Below, piece after piece: positions 23,518 to 34,270 of a DNA stretch of 52,832 nt. The position numbers and the translations under genes are program-made. The notes under the pieces are model-generated. The model saw nothing but the letters and a program-made list of their open reading frames with translations. It was not told the origin of the DNA and did not search any database. Every line of letters begins with the position of its first letter. Positions within the stretch are counted from its first letter, which is position 1. This DNA comes from Bugula neritina (Eukaryota > Bryozoa > Gymnolaemata > Cheilostomatida > Bugulidae). The stretch covers positions 1 to 52,832 of the forward strand of contig CAXIUT010000177.1 in the NCBI GenBank assembly GCA_964035545.1, written 5' to 3'.

Positions 23518-24324
23518 ATGGAAAACAGAAAATCATCTGGATAAATAAGTTAGTAAAGTCTTCTACTGAAGAAGGAATCGAAAAATAAGGTGGTTTAAGA
23601 GTCATTATAGGTGAGGCTTCCAAAAAATTAAAACATTTAAGGATTTAAAGGGTCTTAAAAAGAAGTAAAACTGTAGGTTTAGTAATAGTTATTTAAATAA
23701 ATAGCTAGCCTTGAAACAATCTGCACTTTGGAGAACAAGAACTCATTGGATTTGAGATCAACTGCTTCCAACTAATAATACAAATTGAATTCAACGATGA
23801 CTAAAATGACTTCATTGGAGTTAATTCCAGAATAAACATAGCTTAAAAAATCTTTTATAGAAGAATTACTCTCTTTAGATGAGAGTGAATAGCTTAACTT
23901 TTTCGAGAATCAGGTGAAAAAGATAGGGCTCTTTTCATGTTCTGAAGCTAAATCAATTCACGAAGATGAATCATATGACTATGATGACAGAGTTTCAGAG
24001 ATAATGGAGCTAAGTCCTGATTAAGAAGAACTCTTCCAAAACTTTTTGACTCCTAAATATAGCACTTTTCTTAACCATATTTACAATCAAAATCATTTGG
24101 CTCCTCCAGGTGATAGACCAAAAAAAGAAGGAAAAGATAGACTACAACCTCCTGATAAAATAAAAGTGATTAGAAATTTCTTTAAGCCTAAGGAGAGTTT
24201 TATCAAAGATGATAACACTTGTTGCAATTCTCAAACAATTTTTTAAGGAAAATTGAGTGAAGAGAAGGAAATATCTCTAGTACATAAAAGTAGTGAGAAT
24301 ATCAGAGAAATTCAATAATAATGA
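23518..24324 (+). CDS. Acidic protein, unknown
   Basis: 268-aa uninterrupted frame, about a third Glu/Lys, with many Glu from UAR codons. It is disordered for the first 100 residues, then has a helical acidic region (SFIEELLSLDESEELNFFEN). A Pro-rich segment follows (HLAPPGDRPKKEGKDRLQPP). No recognised domain. It lies between two co-directional genes. Confidence 0.55.
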
Positions 24325-24349
24325 TTAAATAATATGGTTTTCTTTAATT

Positions 24350-25849
24350 ATGATTAAATATAACAAGACAATAGTCAACATATTTTCAAGACTTAGCTGG
24401 AAAAGTGGTTGGGGTTGGGGTTGGGGTTGGGGTTGGGGTTGGGGTTGGGGTTGGGGTTGGGGTTGGGTTTCAAATAAACCTTCGACTCCACAATCAATCA
24501 AAACTAATAATAATCAGTTCAACCATGTGGGGAAAAAATATGGAAAGGAGATAGATGAGGTTCTTTAGAAGAAAGAGTTGAATTGTATGGATTTAGTGTT
24601 TTTATCAAAAAAAAGTGGAATTAATAATATTTAGTTTGCATAGCATGAACACTAAAGAATAAAAAAATAAATCAAAAAACAGAAATAAGTTCCTTTTATT
24701 TCTTTACTATGGATTTTATAGCTTTATCAGCGACTAGGACATAATAATTATCCAAATAACCTTAAGTAAATATTTGTTAATCATTTTAAAAACAATCATT
24801 TTTCAATGAATAGTGTAAATAAATATCCATCTAACTTTATGAAACAAGTTGGATTTAATATGATTACAGCATGTTTTCATAAAAGTTAGGAGTAAAAAGC
24901 AGAAATTTTGAAACATTTTGGAGGCTTGCTTGGTATTTAAGAATTAAAAAAAGTTGATAGTCTTTATTCAAATACAATAAAAAATCAATAAATCAACAGT
25001 ATAGTTAGATCTCTCAATATTTTTAGACAATTTAAAAGAAAAAATCAGTATGTGTAGCTAGCATGTGAAGTTATAATCTAAAAAAGGAATCAAATTGCAC
25101 CAAAATATCTCCTCATAGCTGCAATTAATTTTTTAGAATTGAATTATACTGAAGTGCTCTAAAAATTGACTCCAAATTTACTTTCTCAGATAGGAGTATA
25201 AAATGGGTTTAGTATTACTGAATTAGCTGCATTAATTCAACTATTTCATAAGTTTAAAGTTAGAAATTTAGCTTTTTGGTAATTAATTTAAAAATATCAA
25301 AACACAAATCAACAATTACAATCTTTTTAACATATTTTTGCTGTTCTAAGCGGATTTACAAGAAACTATTTATCTAAACCAGCCCTACTGCTTGCTTTTT
25401 TAAAAATAGAACCAACTTTAAGTTATGTAAAAGATCTAACTGAGAGACAGTTTATTGAATTTTATCTTGTAATATTTTTTCATTACTCTCAATAAAAGTA
25501 ATTTAAACAATACTAGACTACTATTATCGAATCAATTTAAAATATTTCGATGAAATCAGTATATTCTGAAATAAAAAACTTCTTCTTATTTCTTTTAGAC
25601 AAGAATAATAAAAATATTCACCTCAAGAAATCCTATCCTAGTGATATTCAACTAGCATTGTTATCTCTTGGATTTTAACTTCAAGAAAGAGTAGACATCA
25701 TTGAGGCATAATAATATGAAAAAGATCTGCTTGAGAGATATCATGAAGATGTTTGGAGCAAGAATAAGAGAATTATAGTTGCTGAAGAGTTTATTAGAAC
25801 TAAGTTGATATCAGCTAAAAAAGGAGAGTTTTAGAATCATTTGATTTGA
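24350..25849 (+). CDS. Helical-repeat protein with in-frame telomeric (GW)n tract
   Basis: 499-aa uninterrupted frame from ATG 24350. Residues 1-19 (MIKYNKTIVNIFSRLSWKS) are basic and amphipathic, like a mitochondrial presequence. They run straight into the telomeric tract, read as GWGW..., then into SNKPSTPQSIKTNNNQ. From residue ~75 on the protein is helical with repeated ~35-residue units (IAPKYLLIAAINFLELNYTE, ITELAALIQLFHKFKVRNLA, FWELIEKYQNT). This resembles FAST-kinase/RAP-type RNA-binding helical repeats in mitochondria, but I cannot assign a family. Whether the GW tract is translated is unknown. Confidence 0.55.
24407..24470 (+). repeat. Interstitial telomeric tract 2, (GGGGTT)~10
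   Basis: 64 bp of GGGGTT repeats, left flank AAAAGT, right flank GGG-TT-TCAAATAAACC. It lies within the first 40 codons of the helical-repeat gene and keeps the frame open on both sides. Confidence 0.97.
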
Positions 25850-25907
25850 TATAATCAATAAATAATATGTTATATTTTGTTTGATATTGATATGATTTAT
25901 ATGTTAA

Positions 25908-27625
25908 TCATAAAATTTATTTGAATAGCCTACGTATTTATTCATTTTTTATAAATGCTCTGTATTTATTGGTTTTTTGTTTGAAAAATAATCGTTTGAA
26001 TTCTTATACTTTTAACTCTCTCATATCATAGGATTGTATGTCATGCAAATATTCTTTTTATGCAAAAGTTTATACTATTTTATCTTATTTATTTTTAGAT
26101 TCAACTGATAGCACCTTTTACTTCATTATTTAATCAATTGTTTGTCTTTTGTTTGGTAGTATAAGACTTTCTTCAATAATTACTTCTTTTGATGATTGTC
26201 TTTGTCTGTCGATATCTTGTTTTGTTTTTTATTTTATTTTAATCAATTGGGCTTTCTTTTTCTTTGCAGCTTCTTCTTTTTATTCTTGCTAAGTTGTTAT
26301 TTTATTGGAAATAAGATCTTTCGCTGATAATCTATTTGACGTTTTTACGATTTTTGAACCTTCTACGTTTTATACTGATGATTCTTTTGGTAGTATTTAT
26401 ATTGGCTCATCATCATCAATATCAATAACATTATTTTCTTTTGGTATTTAGATAGCTACAGGTTTTTATTTAGGGATTTCCATTTTTTAGATACATTTTT
26501 AGATAGGACTTTAGGATTATTTTTAGCTGTCGATTTCAACCATATTTTTATCTTTGTTTTAAATCCATTAATAAGTTCCATCAATTTTAACTAAAACTTA
26601 ACTTCCTTTGCCTGAATAATTATCAATAAGCATGCTATAGATCCATAAATCAACATAAGGTTAGTTTAGTTTTTAATCACAAATGGGACAATTCCAATTT
26701 CTAGATCTTGAATGAGTAGCAATAAGAGTTTGTAGGCAAACACAACTGAAATGCTTACAATACTTCCCTCTAACTGGAACTTTTATCTTATCTAAAGTAT
26801 AAGGGCACATTAAATTAAGTTTGTTCTGGGTAACTTAAACATCAGAGTTATTTTGTTGGAGGATTTATAACGACTATTTTTGTTATGTTCTTCTAGAAGT
26901 GAAAGTCATTGTTTACAATTCATTTATTCTTAATTTTTTTATTAAATTTATGCCAAAGAAGTATTCTTTCTTTTCTTCATATTTAAAAGTATTTGTAAAC
27001 TTGTATTTATCTAAACAAGGTATTTTGAACTTGAGATAATTGCGGCCAATTTTTAATTTATCATCAGGAATCACAAAATATTCTTATCTTCTAGCTTTTC
27101 TATTTGAATTAAAAAGCAATGGCTTAAGCTAGTGAAAATTGACTTTTTAGTCATTGATTGAAAATGAACCTTGCATGGGCCATCCCAAAATTGTCTGATT
27201 TGAATGCAATCCTCTCACTTCTACTGTATTCTATCTGTCTTCATGGGTGAGATGAAACTCGAAGGATACAACATTGGCATAAACAAAGATTGATTCAGTG
27301 CGGAAGTAGCTTTCATTGAGGACTTTAACAACTTGGTAAAGAGGATCCATGCTTTTGTTGAGGCAACTTGCACATTCATATAATTAACCTCTATTTTTGG
27401 CTGGCGCTAGACATTCATGAACGAAGACTTGACATTTAAAACATTATTTTCCTTCTTCTTTTTTTTTGTTGTTGTTTTTTTTGCAGATGCAGGAAAGGAC
27501 TTGTTTTTCTGAAGAAATTTCTTGGATGATGGGATTTGCCCTTTATTGGGTAATATAGTCTTAGAGTCTAAACTTCTTTTTGGCGGGGGTGACTTGCATT
27601 TATCTATTTGAGAATTATATATCAT
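25908..27625 (-). CDS. PINIT/SP-RING E3 SUMO ligase (PIAS/Siz-like), one frame break
   Basis: About 571 aa. A PINIT-like region (CQVFVHECLAPAKNRGELYE, SIFVYANVVSFEFHLTHED, NDEKVNFHELKPLLFN) precedes the SP-RING (MCPYTLDKIKVPVRGKYCKH, FSCVCLQTLI, NWNCPICDEKLNEPYVDLWI) with the C-x-H-x-C...C-x2-C zinc ligands. A Lys/Glu-rich tail follows. SP-RING ligases attach SUMO to chromatin and nuclear proteins. The N-terminal 60 residues (MIYNSQIDKCKSPPPKRSLD) are in a different frame. The shift falls at the poly-A runs 27459-27480 (poly-T on the + strand) with no GT-AG intron there, so it is a sequence error or a true break. Confidence 0.82.
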
Positions 27626-27804
27626 TTAGATAATAATTCAAATTAAAATATAAAGGCAATTATCTTTTTTAATATATTTGATCAAATTTTCATTGAGTTT
27701 AAATAATCATCTTATTGATTAATTTTGACAATTTTGATATGATTTTATTTTTTTCTCACTTTTTTCATTAAATCTGACATAAGATATTTCAACTATCATT
27801 TATT
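27626..27804. promoter_or_regulatory. Divergent promoter, SUMO ligase / oxidoreductase
   Basis: 179 bp of AT-rich DNA between the two divergent ATG codons. No motif is recognised beyond T- and A-rich stretches. Confidence 0.5.
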
Positions 27805-28785
27805 ATGGCAACTCACAAAGCTCTAGTCCTTCACTAGTACAAAACTAAACTTGTCTACCAAGACTGTCCTAAGCCTGTTCCTTAACCTGGTCAGCTCTTA
27901 GTCAAGGTTGATGCTTCTACTGTTAATCCTTCAGATAGACTTCGCTTGGATGGATCATACTTCCCAACTCAACTTCCTGCAACAATGGGACTTGAAGGAA
28001 CTGGACATGTAGTTGAAGCAAATGGAGAAAATGTTCAGAATTGGGTCGGAAAAAGAATTTGTTTCATTCAAGCTGGATCAGGAAGTTGGGGATAATTTGC
28101 TATTACTATTCCTAGTACATGCTTTGAAATTGACAAAGATGTCAGTCTGACTTCTGCTGCTTCAGGTATTGTTAATCCTTTAACTGTTGTTGGAATGATT
28201 CGTATTTACAATAACACTCAAGAGAAAAAAGGAATTATTCATACTGCTGCAGCCTCAGCTTTAGGTAGAATGTTGAATAAATACTGTCAAACTCTTGGAA
28301 TTCCTCTTCTTAATATTGTTAGAAAGCAGGAACAAGCTGATTTGTTAAAGTCTGAAGGAGCAAAACATGTGATTATCACTAAAGGAGAATGGCAAGAAGA
28401 GTATAAAGCTGCAATCAAAGATCATGGTTTTAATGTATTTTTCGATGCTTTAGGAGGAGGTTAAGTTCTTGAGAGTTTGATTGATGGTCTTGGACCTAAT
28501 TCATGGGTACGTGTTTATGGTGCTCTTGAAAGCAAACCATTAGTCCTTAAAATGCCTATTACGTTGTTTAATAGAGTTTTCATTTCAGGATATATGGTTT
28601 TTCCTGAGTGGATGAAATTTACTGAAGAAGAAAAGGAGAAAGTTAGAAACGAATATTCAACTCTTCTGAAAGGAGATTTATCAACAAAATGCTTTAAGAC
28701 TCTAAAATTTGAGCAAATTGAAGATGCTTTGGAATTGTCAGTATCCAAAACTATTGAAGGAAAAATTACATTGGTTCCAAACTGA
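27805..28785 (+). CDS. Quinone oxidoreductase-like medium-chain dehydrogenase
   Basis: Uninterrupted 326-aa frame. ALVLHEYKTKLVY, VPEPGQLLVKVDASTVNPSD, GTGHVVEANGENVQNWVGKR and AAASALGRMLNKYCQTLGIP show a GroES-like domain followed by a Rossmann fold; NIVRKQEQADLLKSEGAKHV is the second beta-alpha unit. Zinc-ligand Cys clusters are absent, as in zinc-free quinone reductases and 2-enoyl reductases. It presumably reduces quinones or alpha,beta-unsaturated carbonyls with NAD(P)H; the substrate is not predictable. The Glu of PEPG is TAA, supporting the code assignment. It is convergent with the STK36-like gene, 51 bp away. Confidence 0.85.
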
Positions 28786-28836
28786 TCTTCATCATCCTTA
28801 TTCAAATATAGTTTTAAAATATCAATTTAATATCAT

Positions 28837-31800
28837 TCAATAATCATTTCTTCTTAGTTATTTCATTATTTTTTTAACATGATCGTTTTCTTTTCGAATA
28901 TAACCTTTAGAAATATGAATATCAATAATAGATTCGATCTATCTTTTAGGATATACTTTCAAAAATTAAGGAAATACTAAAGCTTTTCTGATCAGTCCAT
29001 TGAAATGATTGATTTGATCAACGTTTGATACTTTTCTATAGAGTTCCATAACTTTAGCAAATACTTTAGATTCAATTAGAGATTCAATAAGAGATGAATC
29101 ATGTCGAATCAAATTACTAATAGTAGATAAAGTGTTGACTAAAAGATTTATTTCTTATAAAATAAGGCCAGCAGATAAGTATTTAGTCATAGGTTTGATA
29201 TCATTGGCGAAACACGATGAATAAAATGACATATTTCCTATGGCAAAGATGGTGTTTTTTAAGATTCTATCGTTAGAATTATTTTCTGAGAGACATTTAT
29301 AGATAGCGTCCATAATTTTATACTTTTTGAAGGAATCAAAAGCATTTTTGTTATGTTTTGCGAGATTACCTATCAGGTGAAGAGTTTTCTATTGAAGCAG
29401 TTAGGATCCTTATGAAAGATATTTTTAACATACTTATACTATCCCTGTTAATAATATTGCATCAGAATATTAAGAATGTAATCTGGCCAAATTTGAACAA
29501 AAAGAAGATATTTGTATTCTCATTTATTCGTTATTATCAATTTTATAGTATCTTTTAACAATTTGAAGGGCACTATGACACAAGTAGTTATGTGATATTT
29601 TTATTTTAGGTGCTAGTTTATTAACAATCTTGAGAGATGTAAGTATATTTTATTATCCAGATAGTGGTTCACTGAAAAGAAATTTGATAAATTGACTATT
29701 TTCAATCAATTGAGCAAAGGAACCTATTTATAGATCATCATTGAATTTTAATAATTAGATTTCAAGCAAATAATTAAGAAGACGAGCACAGTTGACTGGA
29801 TGAACTGAAATATAGTCATCAAAGCTTTATTTTTAAATATGATCTATCAGGTATTTTTGAAGTTTTTTAAAGTGAACTGAAGATAAGTTTAAAGATTTTA
29901 TTTTTGAAATTTATAATAAGGTTAGCAAACTCTTTTCGCTCAGAGATTGTTCAAGATTATCGTAAACTATTGTTTCTATATAGGGTAGAATATCTTTTTG
30001 TTTGTATTATTTGCAAATACTAGCAAATATATCGATAAGAATGTCATCGAAATACTAACTACTATTGTTTGATTGGGTTCCTAAAAGCCCAAAACAGTGT
30101 TATTTCTTTATTTTATTGTCAATCGAAAGCATTTTTTGGATATTACCTAACAGTTCTTTTATTTTCTATAATTTTCTTTCAGAAAATTGATGATTTTTTA
30201 GCTTTTGATATGCAGCATAGATAAGAAAAACATTAATGAGTTTATTTTGTACCTATTCTTGAATAATTTTAGTTTGAACTAGTTAACTAGAAAGCAATCC
30301 TTTTCCAGTATTTTTATGAATACTAAAAGTATATGCTAGGTAGTACAATTTAGTTTTCTTATTTTAAAGAAGGTCTTCCCAATATTTATGTTATACAAAT
30401 TAATTTCTCATTTATGCTGAGACTTCAAGACATTCTAAAAGAATTGAACAGTAGATTTATAAATCAGAATCTCTTCTCCATTTTCTATTCATTATAGGTT
30501 CTTCACTGATAAATCCCTTTCTGACAAGAGTTAAAGCTGTTTATTCTTTTAATGATTTGAAAATAGCACGAGTTTTATGAGATAAATAACCAGAATTTTA
30601 AAATCTAGGATGGATAAACTTTTCTAAACATTATAGGACAACATGTGTTTAAGGAATAATTGAGTAACATTAAGCTATTTGTGTAACTAGTTTATTTTAT
30701 TCTATTTTATGGAAATATTATTCAGATTCAGGTAGAGTTAATACAGCTTGGCTTGTTAAAATACCTAATACTTTGAGACTTTTTACTATTATTTATCCTA
30801 GTTTTCCATTTGTTATGATTTTTGAGACTAAAGTAGTTATTTAATCATCATGATCAGTATCGATTTTTTTTTAATCTTTAAAATTTTGTTTTAAGAGAAA
30901 ACCTATCAATTAAAGTTATTTACAAAGTAACTTTTCATGAGACTACTTCAAGGCTAGAGATAGGATAGCTGTCATTAATTTTTTATTTTTTATGATGTCT
31001 TAATAATTTTATCTGGATTAACATTGTTGAGTTGATAGTTTTAAAAGTAGCTCTATGACTTTTAATAAGATTTATTATTATATTTTTGATTACTAGAGGG
31101 AGGCTTATCCTAAAAATTGAATAATTCTCAAACCAAATTCTTAATTTAACCTTAATTCTTTGAAATTTATTTTTCCATCTTTAAATTAGGCTTAATTTTT
31201 CTAGAAATATTTACATTCTTCTTCAAGATCCCACTTCACCATTGGAAGAGGTTTTTATTATTATTTTTATTCAACAGGAACAGGTTTAATTTTAATCGGC
31301 ATATTTTAAAGAAAGAATTTATGATTTTTTACTTGTTCCCAGCTAAATCTTTTTGTACTACTTTTTTGCAGCATTCCATCAATAAGTTCTCTTAAAGTAG
31401 GGTTCATTGATGCTGGATATTTAACTGCTTAATGAAGGATTTTAGGTTGAAGTTGATGGACAGTTGAAGCATAGAAAGGAGTTCTTCCAGTAGCTAGTTC
31501 ATAGAGAATGATTCCAAATGACCAGACATCTACTTTGTGAGTGTAAGGTTTCGATTGCAAGATTTAAGGGGCAATATATAAAGGAGTTCCTTTAATTGAT
31601 CTGAGGAAGTTAGTTGATGAGCTCATTTGTTTAGCAAATCCAAAATCACAAATTTTGATGATTTATTTTTAAAGTAGAATATTTTGAGGTTTAAGATCTC
31701 TATGTAGAATCCTTTTTTAGTTGAGATGAAGCATAGCTGCAAGTATCTGTCCTGCATATAATTTTATTCTATCTTCTGATAGTTTATGTGATTTTTTTAA

Positions 31801-32082
31801 TACTTCTGAGAGATCTGTTCCAGCATACTACATGACAACAATTTGAAATTTCTATATTTCTAGACATTCTTTCAGTTGAATTACATTTTAATGATTGATT
31901 TTTGATAGAAGTTATGTCTATGATTTAAGGTTACGCATCTCTTGCATGGTTCTATTTTTTTTCGGAATGCATTTGAGTGCTACTTTCTATTGGCCATTTA
32001 CACCTAGATATACTTTTCCGAATGATCCCTATCCAATTACACCTTGGACTTCATATTTTCCAACTTTTTTTTATGTTAACAT
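28837..32082 (-). CDS. STK36: STK36/Fused-type protein kinase with long helical C-terminus
   Basis: Uninterrupted 1081-aa frame, no introns. N-terminal kinase: [125 protein letters not shown](K/R)xMS and [10 protein letters not shown]/IxPE are diagnostic of Fused. Residues ~270-1081 are alpha-helical ARM-like repeats, as in animal STK36. TAG and TAA encode the Glu of GEGSFG (32029-32031), MEY and APE. STK36 is required for central-pair/motile cilium assembly, and the CFAP57-like gene in the same chromosome fits that role. Confidence 0.9.
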
Positions 32083-32198
32083 ATCCGTTAGAATCAATAT
32101 AAATAATTATATTATCAATTAAATTCAAATAATAAATAGGTTAGAGTTAATTTTTCAATAAATAAAGCATAAGATTTGATTTAAATGGTTGATCATGC

Positions 32199-32928
32199 TC
32201 ATATTTTTTTCTTAGTCAATGTGAAAATCCAAGTTGATAATGTGGCATCTGGCATTTCTTCCCAAGAGTTGATCATTTTGACACATTAGTCGATCTCTTC
32301 TTGTGTATTTGCTAACAAATTGCTTTCTGCTCTGTTTGCGACCATTCCAATAAAGTCTTTTTTTGGAATTTTACGAACTACTTGATCTTTTTAGAATTTT
32401 ACATCGAAAAGTTCTTTAGGAATCATGTCTTCTGCAGAGATATATGCTTATAAAAATTTATTTTGAATCGGTTTTGACCAAGGAATTTGCATGTCTTTAC
32501 CAACGCTTGTAATGATATAGCAACCTGTATCTTTGAGGCATCTATAGATGTTTTTGAAGAATTTTTTATGGTCTTCATTAAAATGAAAAGCGTATTTGGA
32601 TAAGATAAAATCAAACTATTGATCTTTACATTTCTCCATAAACTATTAGCTTGTTTATTTGATGACATCTTATCTTGTTAGTAAGGGATCTACATTGATA
32701 AAAATTCCTTATTTTCCTTATTTTTTGCATTCAGCCATGATAATATTGGAATCTCTGCCATCTCCTGAACCGAGGTTAACTGCTCTATATTACTTAGGGA
32801 CAAATTTAGCGATGATTGATGGAAGTCTCTGATTATAAGGAACATCAATGAGAATACGGCCATATTAGTCATATTTCTCAGAATACTACTCTCTTTTTTT
32901 CAAGGTCAATTGAGATGATTTTATCCAT
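32199..32928 (-). CDS. Class I SAM-dependent methyltransferase, one frame break
   Basis: About 242 aa. Motif I is VNLGSGDGRDSNIIMAECKK and the acidic ribose-binding residue follows in IFINVDPL. FDFILSKYAFHFNEDHKKFF is the post-I/II region typical of small-molecule and cap-type methyltransferases, and CLKDTGCYIITSVG is motif IV/V. The start codon (MDKIISIDLEK) and the body are in different frames, joined at a T7/A7 run (32894-32900), where one base fewer would fuse them. The substrate is not predictable, though mRNA-cap-like enzymes share the IIMAECKK layout. Telomeric tract 3 lies 49 bp upstream of its start. Confidence 0.7.
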
Positions 32929-32977
32929 CAATAAAAAGATATATCATTCACATAATCATAGTTGTAAATAAACTTCA

Positions 32978-33045
32978 GGGGTTGGGGTTGGGGTTGGGGT
33001 TGGGGTTGGGGTTGGGGTTGGGGTTGGGGTTGGGTTGGGGTTGGG
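32978..33045 (+). repeat. Interstitial telomeric tract 3, (GGGGTT)~11
   Basis: 68 bp with one shortened GGGTT unit, left flank AAACTTCA, right flank GGG-A-TCAAATAATTC. It lies between two minus-strand genes, one base from the stop codon (33047) of the upstream one and 49 bp from the ATG (32928) of the methyltransferase. Confidence 0.97.
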
Positions 33046-33046
33046 A

Positions 33047-34144
33047 TCAAATAATTCTCATGTTTTAAAATTGTTTTTGGTACAAATTTTTCAAAGGATC
33101 TTCATCGCTATCTTCTTAACTTTCTTCTTCTGAATTGGATAAACTTTTATCTTCATCTTTTTTATCTTAAAAACTTGAATTCTAATCATCTGAACTCCAT
33201 AGTTCTCCAGCCTTTTTTTACTTTTTTTCAGCTTTTTACTTATTTTTCAGATTTCTTTCATTGAAAAACAACTAAAAGTTTTTAAGATTGATTTTTCTTA
33301 TCTTTTAAGAATCGATCTATTTGCTATCAACAGGAAAGTTAAGATAGCAGGTTCCTTCTAGTTCACCAAAAGGAATAAAATATCGTTTTCTATCTTATTG
33401 ATAGTTCAATATTTTATGTTCTTTATCAATAACAGTAATATTAGTATTTTTTCTCTTAGAATTTGGGTTAAGATTGGTATTTCTACAATAATAAAACAGA
33501 CTCCATTATATTTTTTTATCAGTCACATCTGCATTGATTTTTCTTAAATCAAGTAATCTTAGAGCTTATAATTTATCTTTGATATTTTTTTAGTAGATCA
33601 ATGAAGTAATCTATCCTACATTATAAACGAATCTTTATCCTGTTGGTTTGAAATCTAGAAGTTCAAGAATGATTCCATAGTACCCAGTTTTAGAGATATT
33701 TATGATTTTCAGGGACCATTTTCTTATCTATATCACTTCACATTCTAGTTTATAACTCATTTTTTGTCTTTCTTTACGGTATTCTTCATAATTTTATGGA
33801 AAATGAAAGTATGGCTCATAAGGATGAGGATATTCTGATGGATCTTCTAGTTGTTATTTTTTTGCATTGAGAGCTATCCATGATTTTTCAATTACACAAT
33901 AAAAATTTGTTTTAGCTTTATTTGATGGATGTGTTGCTTAAAGTATGTTTTTTGTTGGTTTTAGTGCTTGGATGGAAAAGTTCAAATCTGAGAGACAGAT
34001 AACAGGTGTTTTTTATATCATTACAAGAGTTAGCTTTCGATCTGAGGTGATGTCTTTGATATCTTATTTGCTTCTGATGGGCAGAAGAATAGATTCGATG
34101 AGAGGAAGGAGTTTGGTTACTCTTTGTTATAAACCTGGCTTCAT
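33047..34144 (-). CDS. Acidic-tailed protein, unknown
   Basis: Uninterrupted 365-aa frame (MKPGLEQRVTKLLPLIESIL). The middle has beta-rich stretches (KLECEVIEIRKWSLKIINIS, GYYGIILELLDF, RYFIPFGELEGTCYLNFPVD) and a SWIALNAKKE segment. The last 60 residues are strongly acidic and Lys-rich (SSDDENSSFEDKKDEDKSLS). No family recognised. The stop codon abuts telomeric tract 3. Its divergent neighbour, the CLUH-like gene, starts 126 bp away. Confidence 0.65.
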
Positions 34145-34270
34145 AATAAATGGCTCACTTCAAAATTATATATCTTTTTATAATTAAGATCTTAAAAATT
34201 CAAGATAAGCGTTTTATATCAATATTTGATATAATTTGTTTTATTTAGTGATATCTTTATCTGATATAAA

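Noticed and set aside
11656-33045. Interstitial tracts as simple end-to-end chromosome fusions
   Set aside because: A fusion of two telomeres should give GGGGTT followed by CCCCAA; only the G-rich half is present and unique DNA follows directly.
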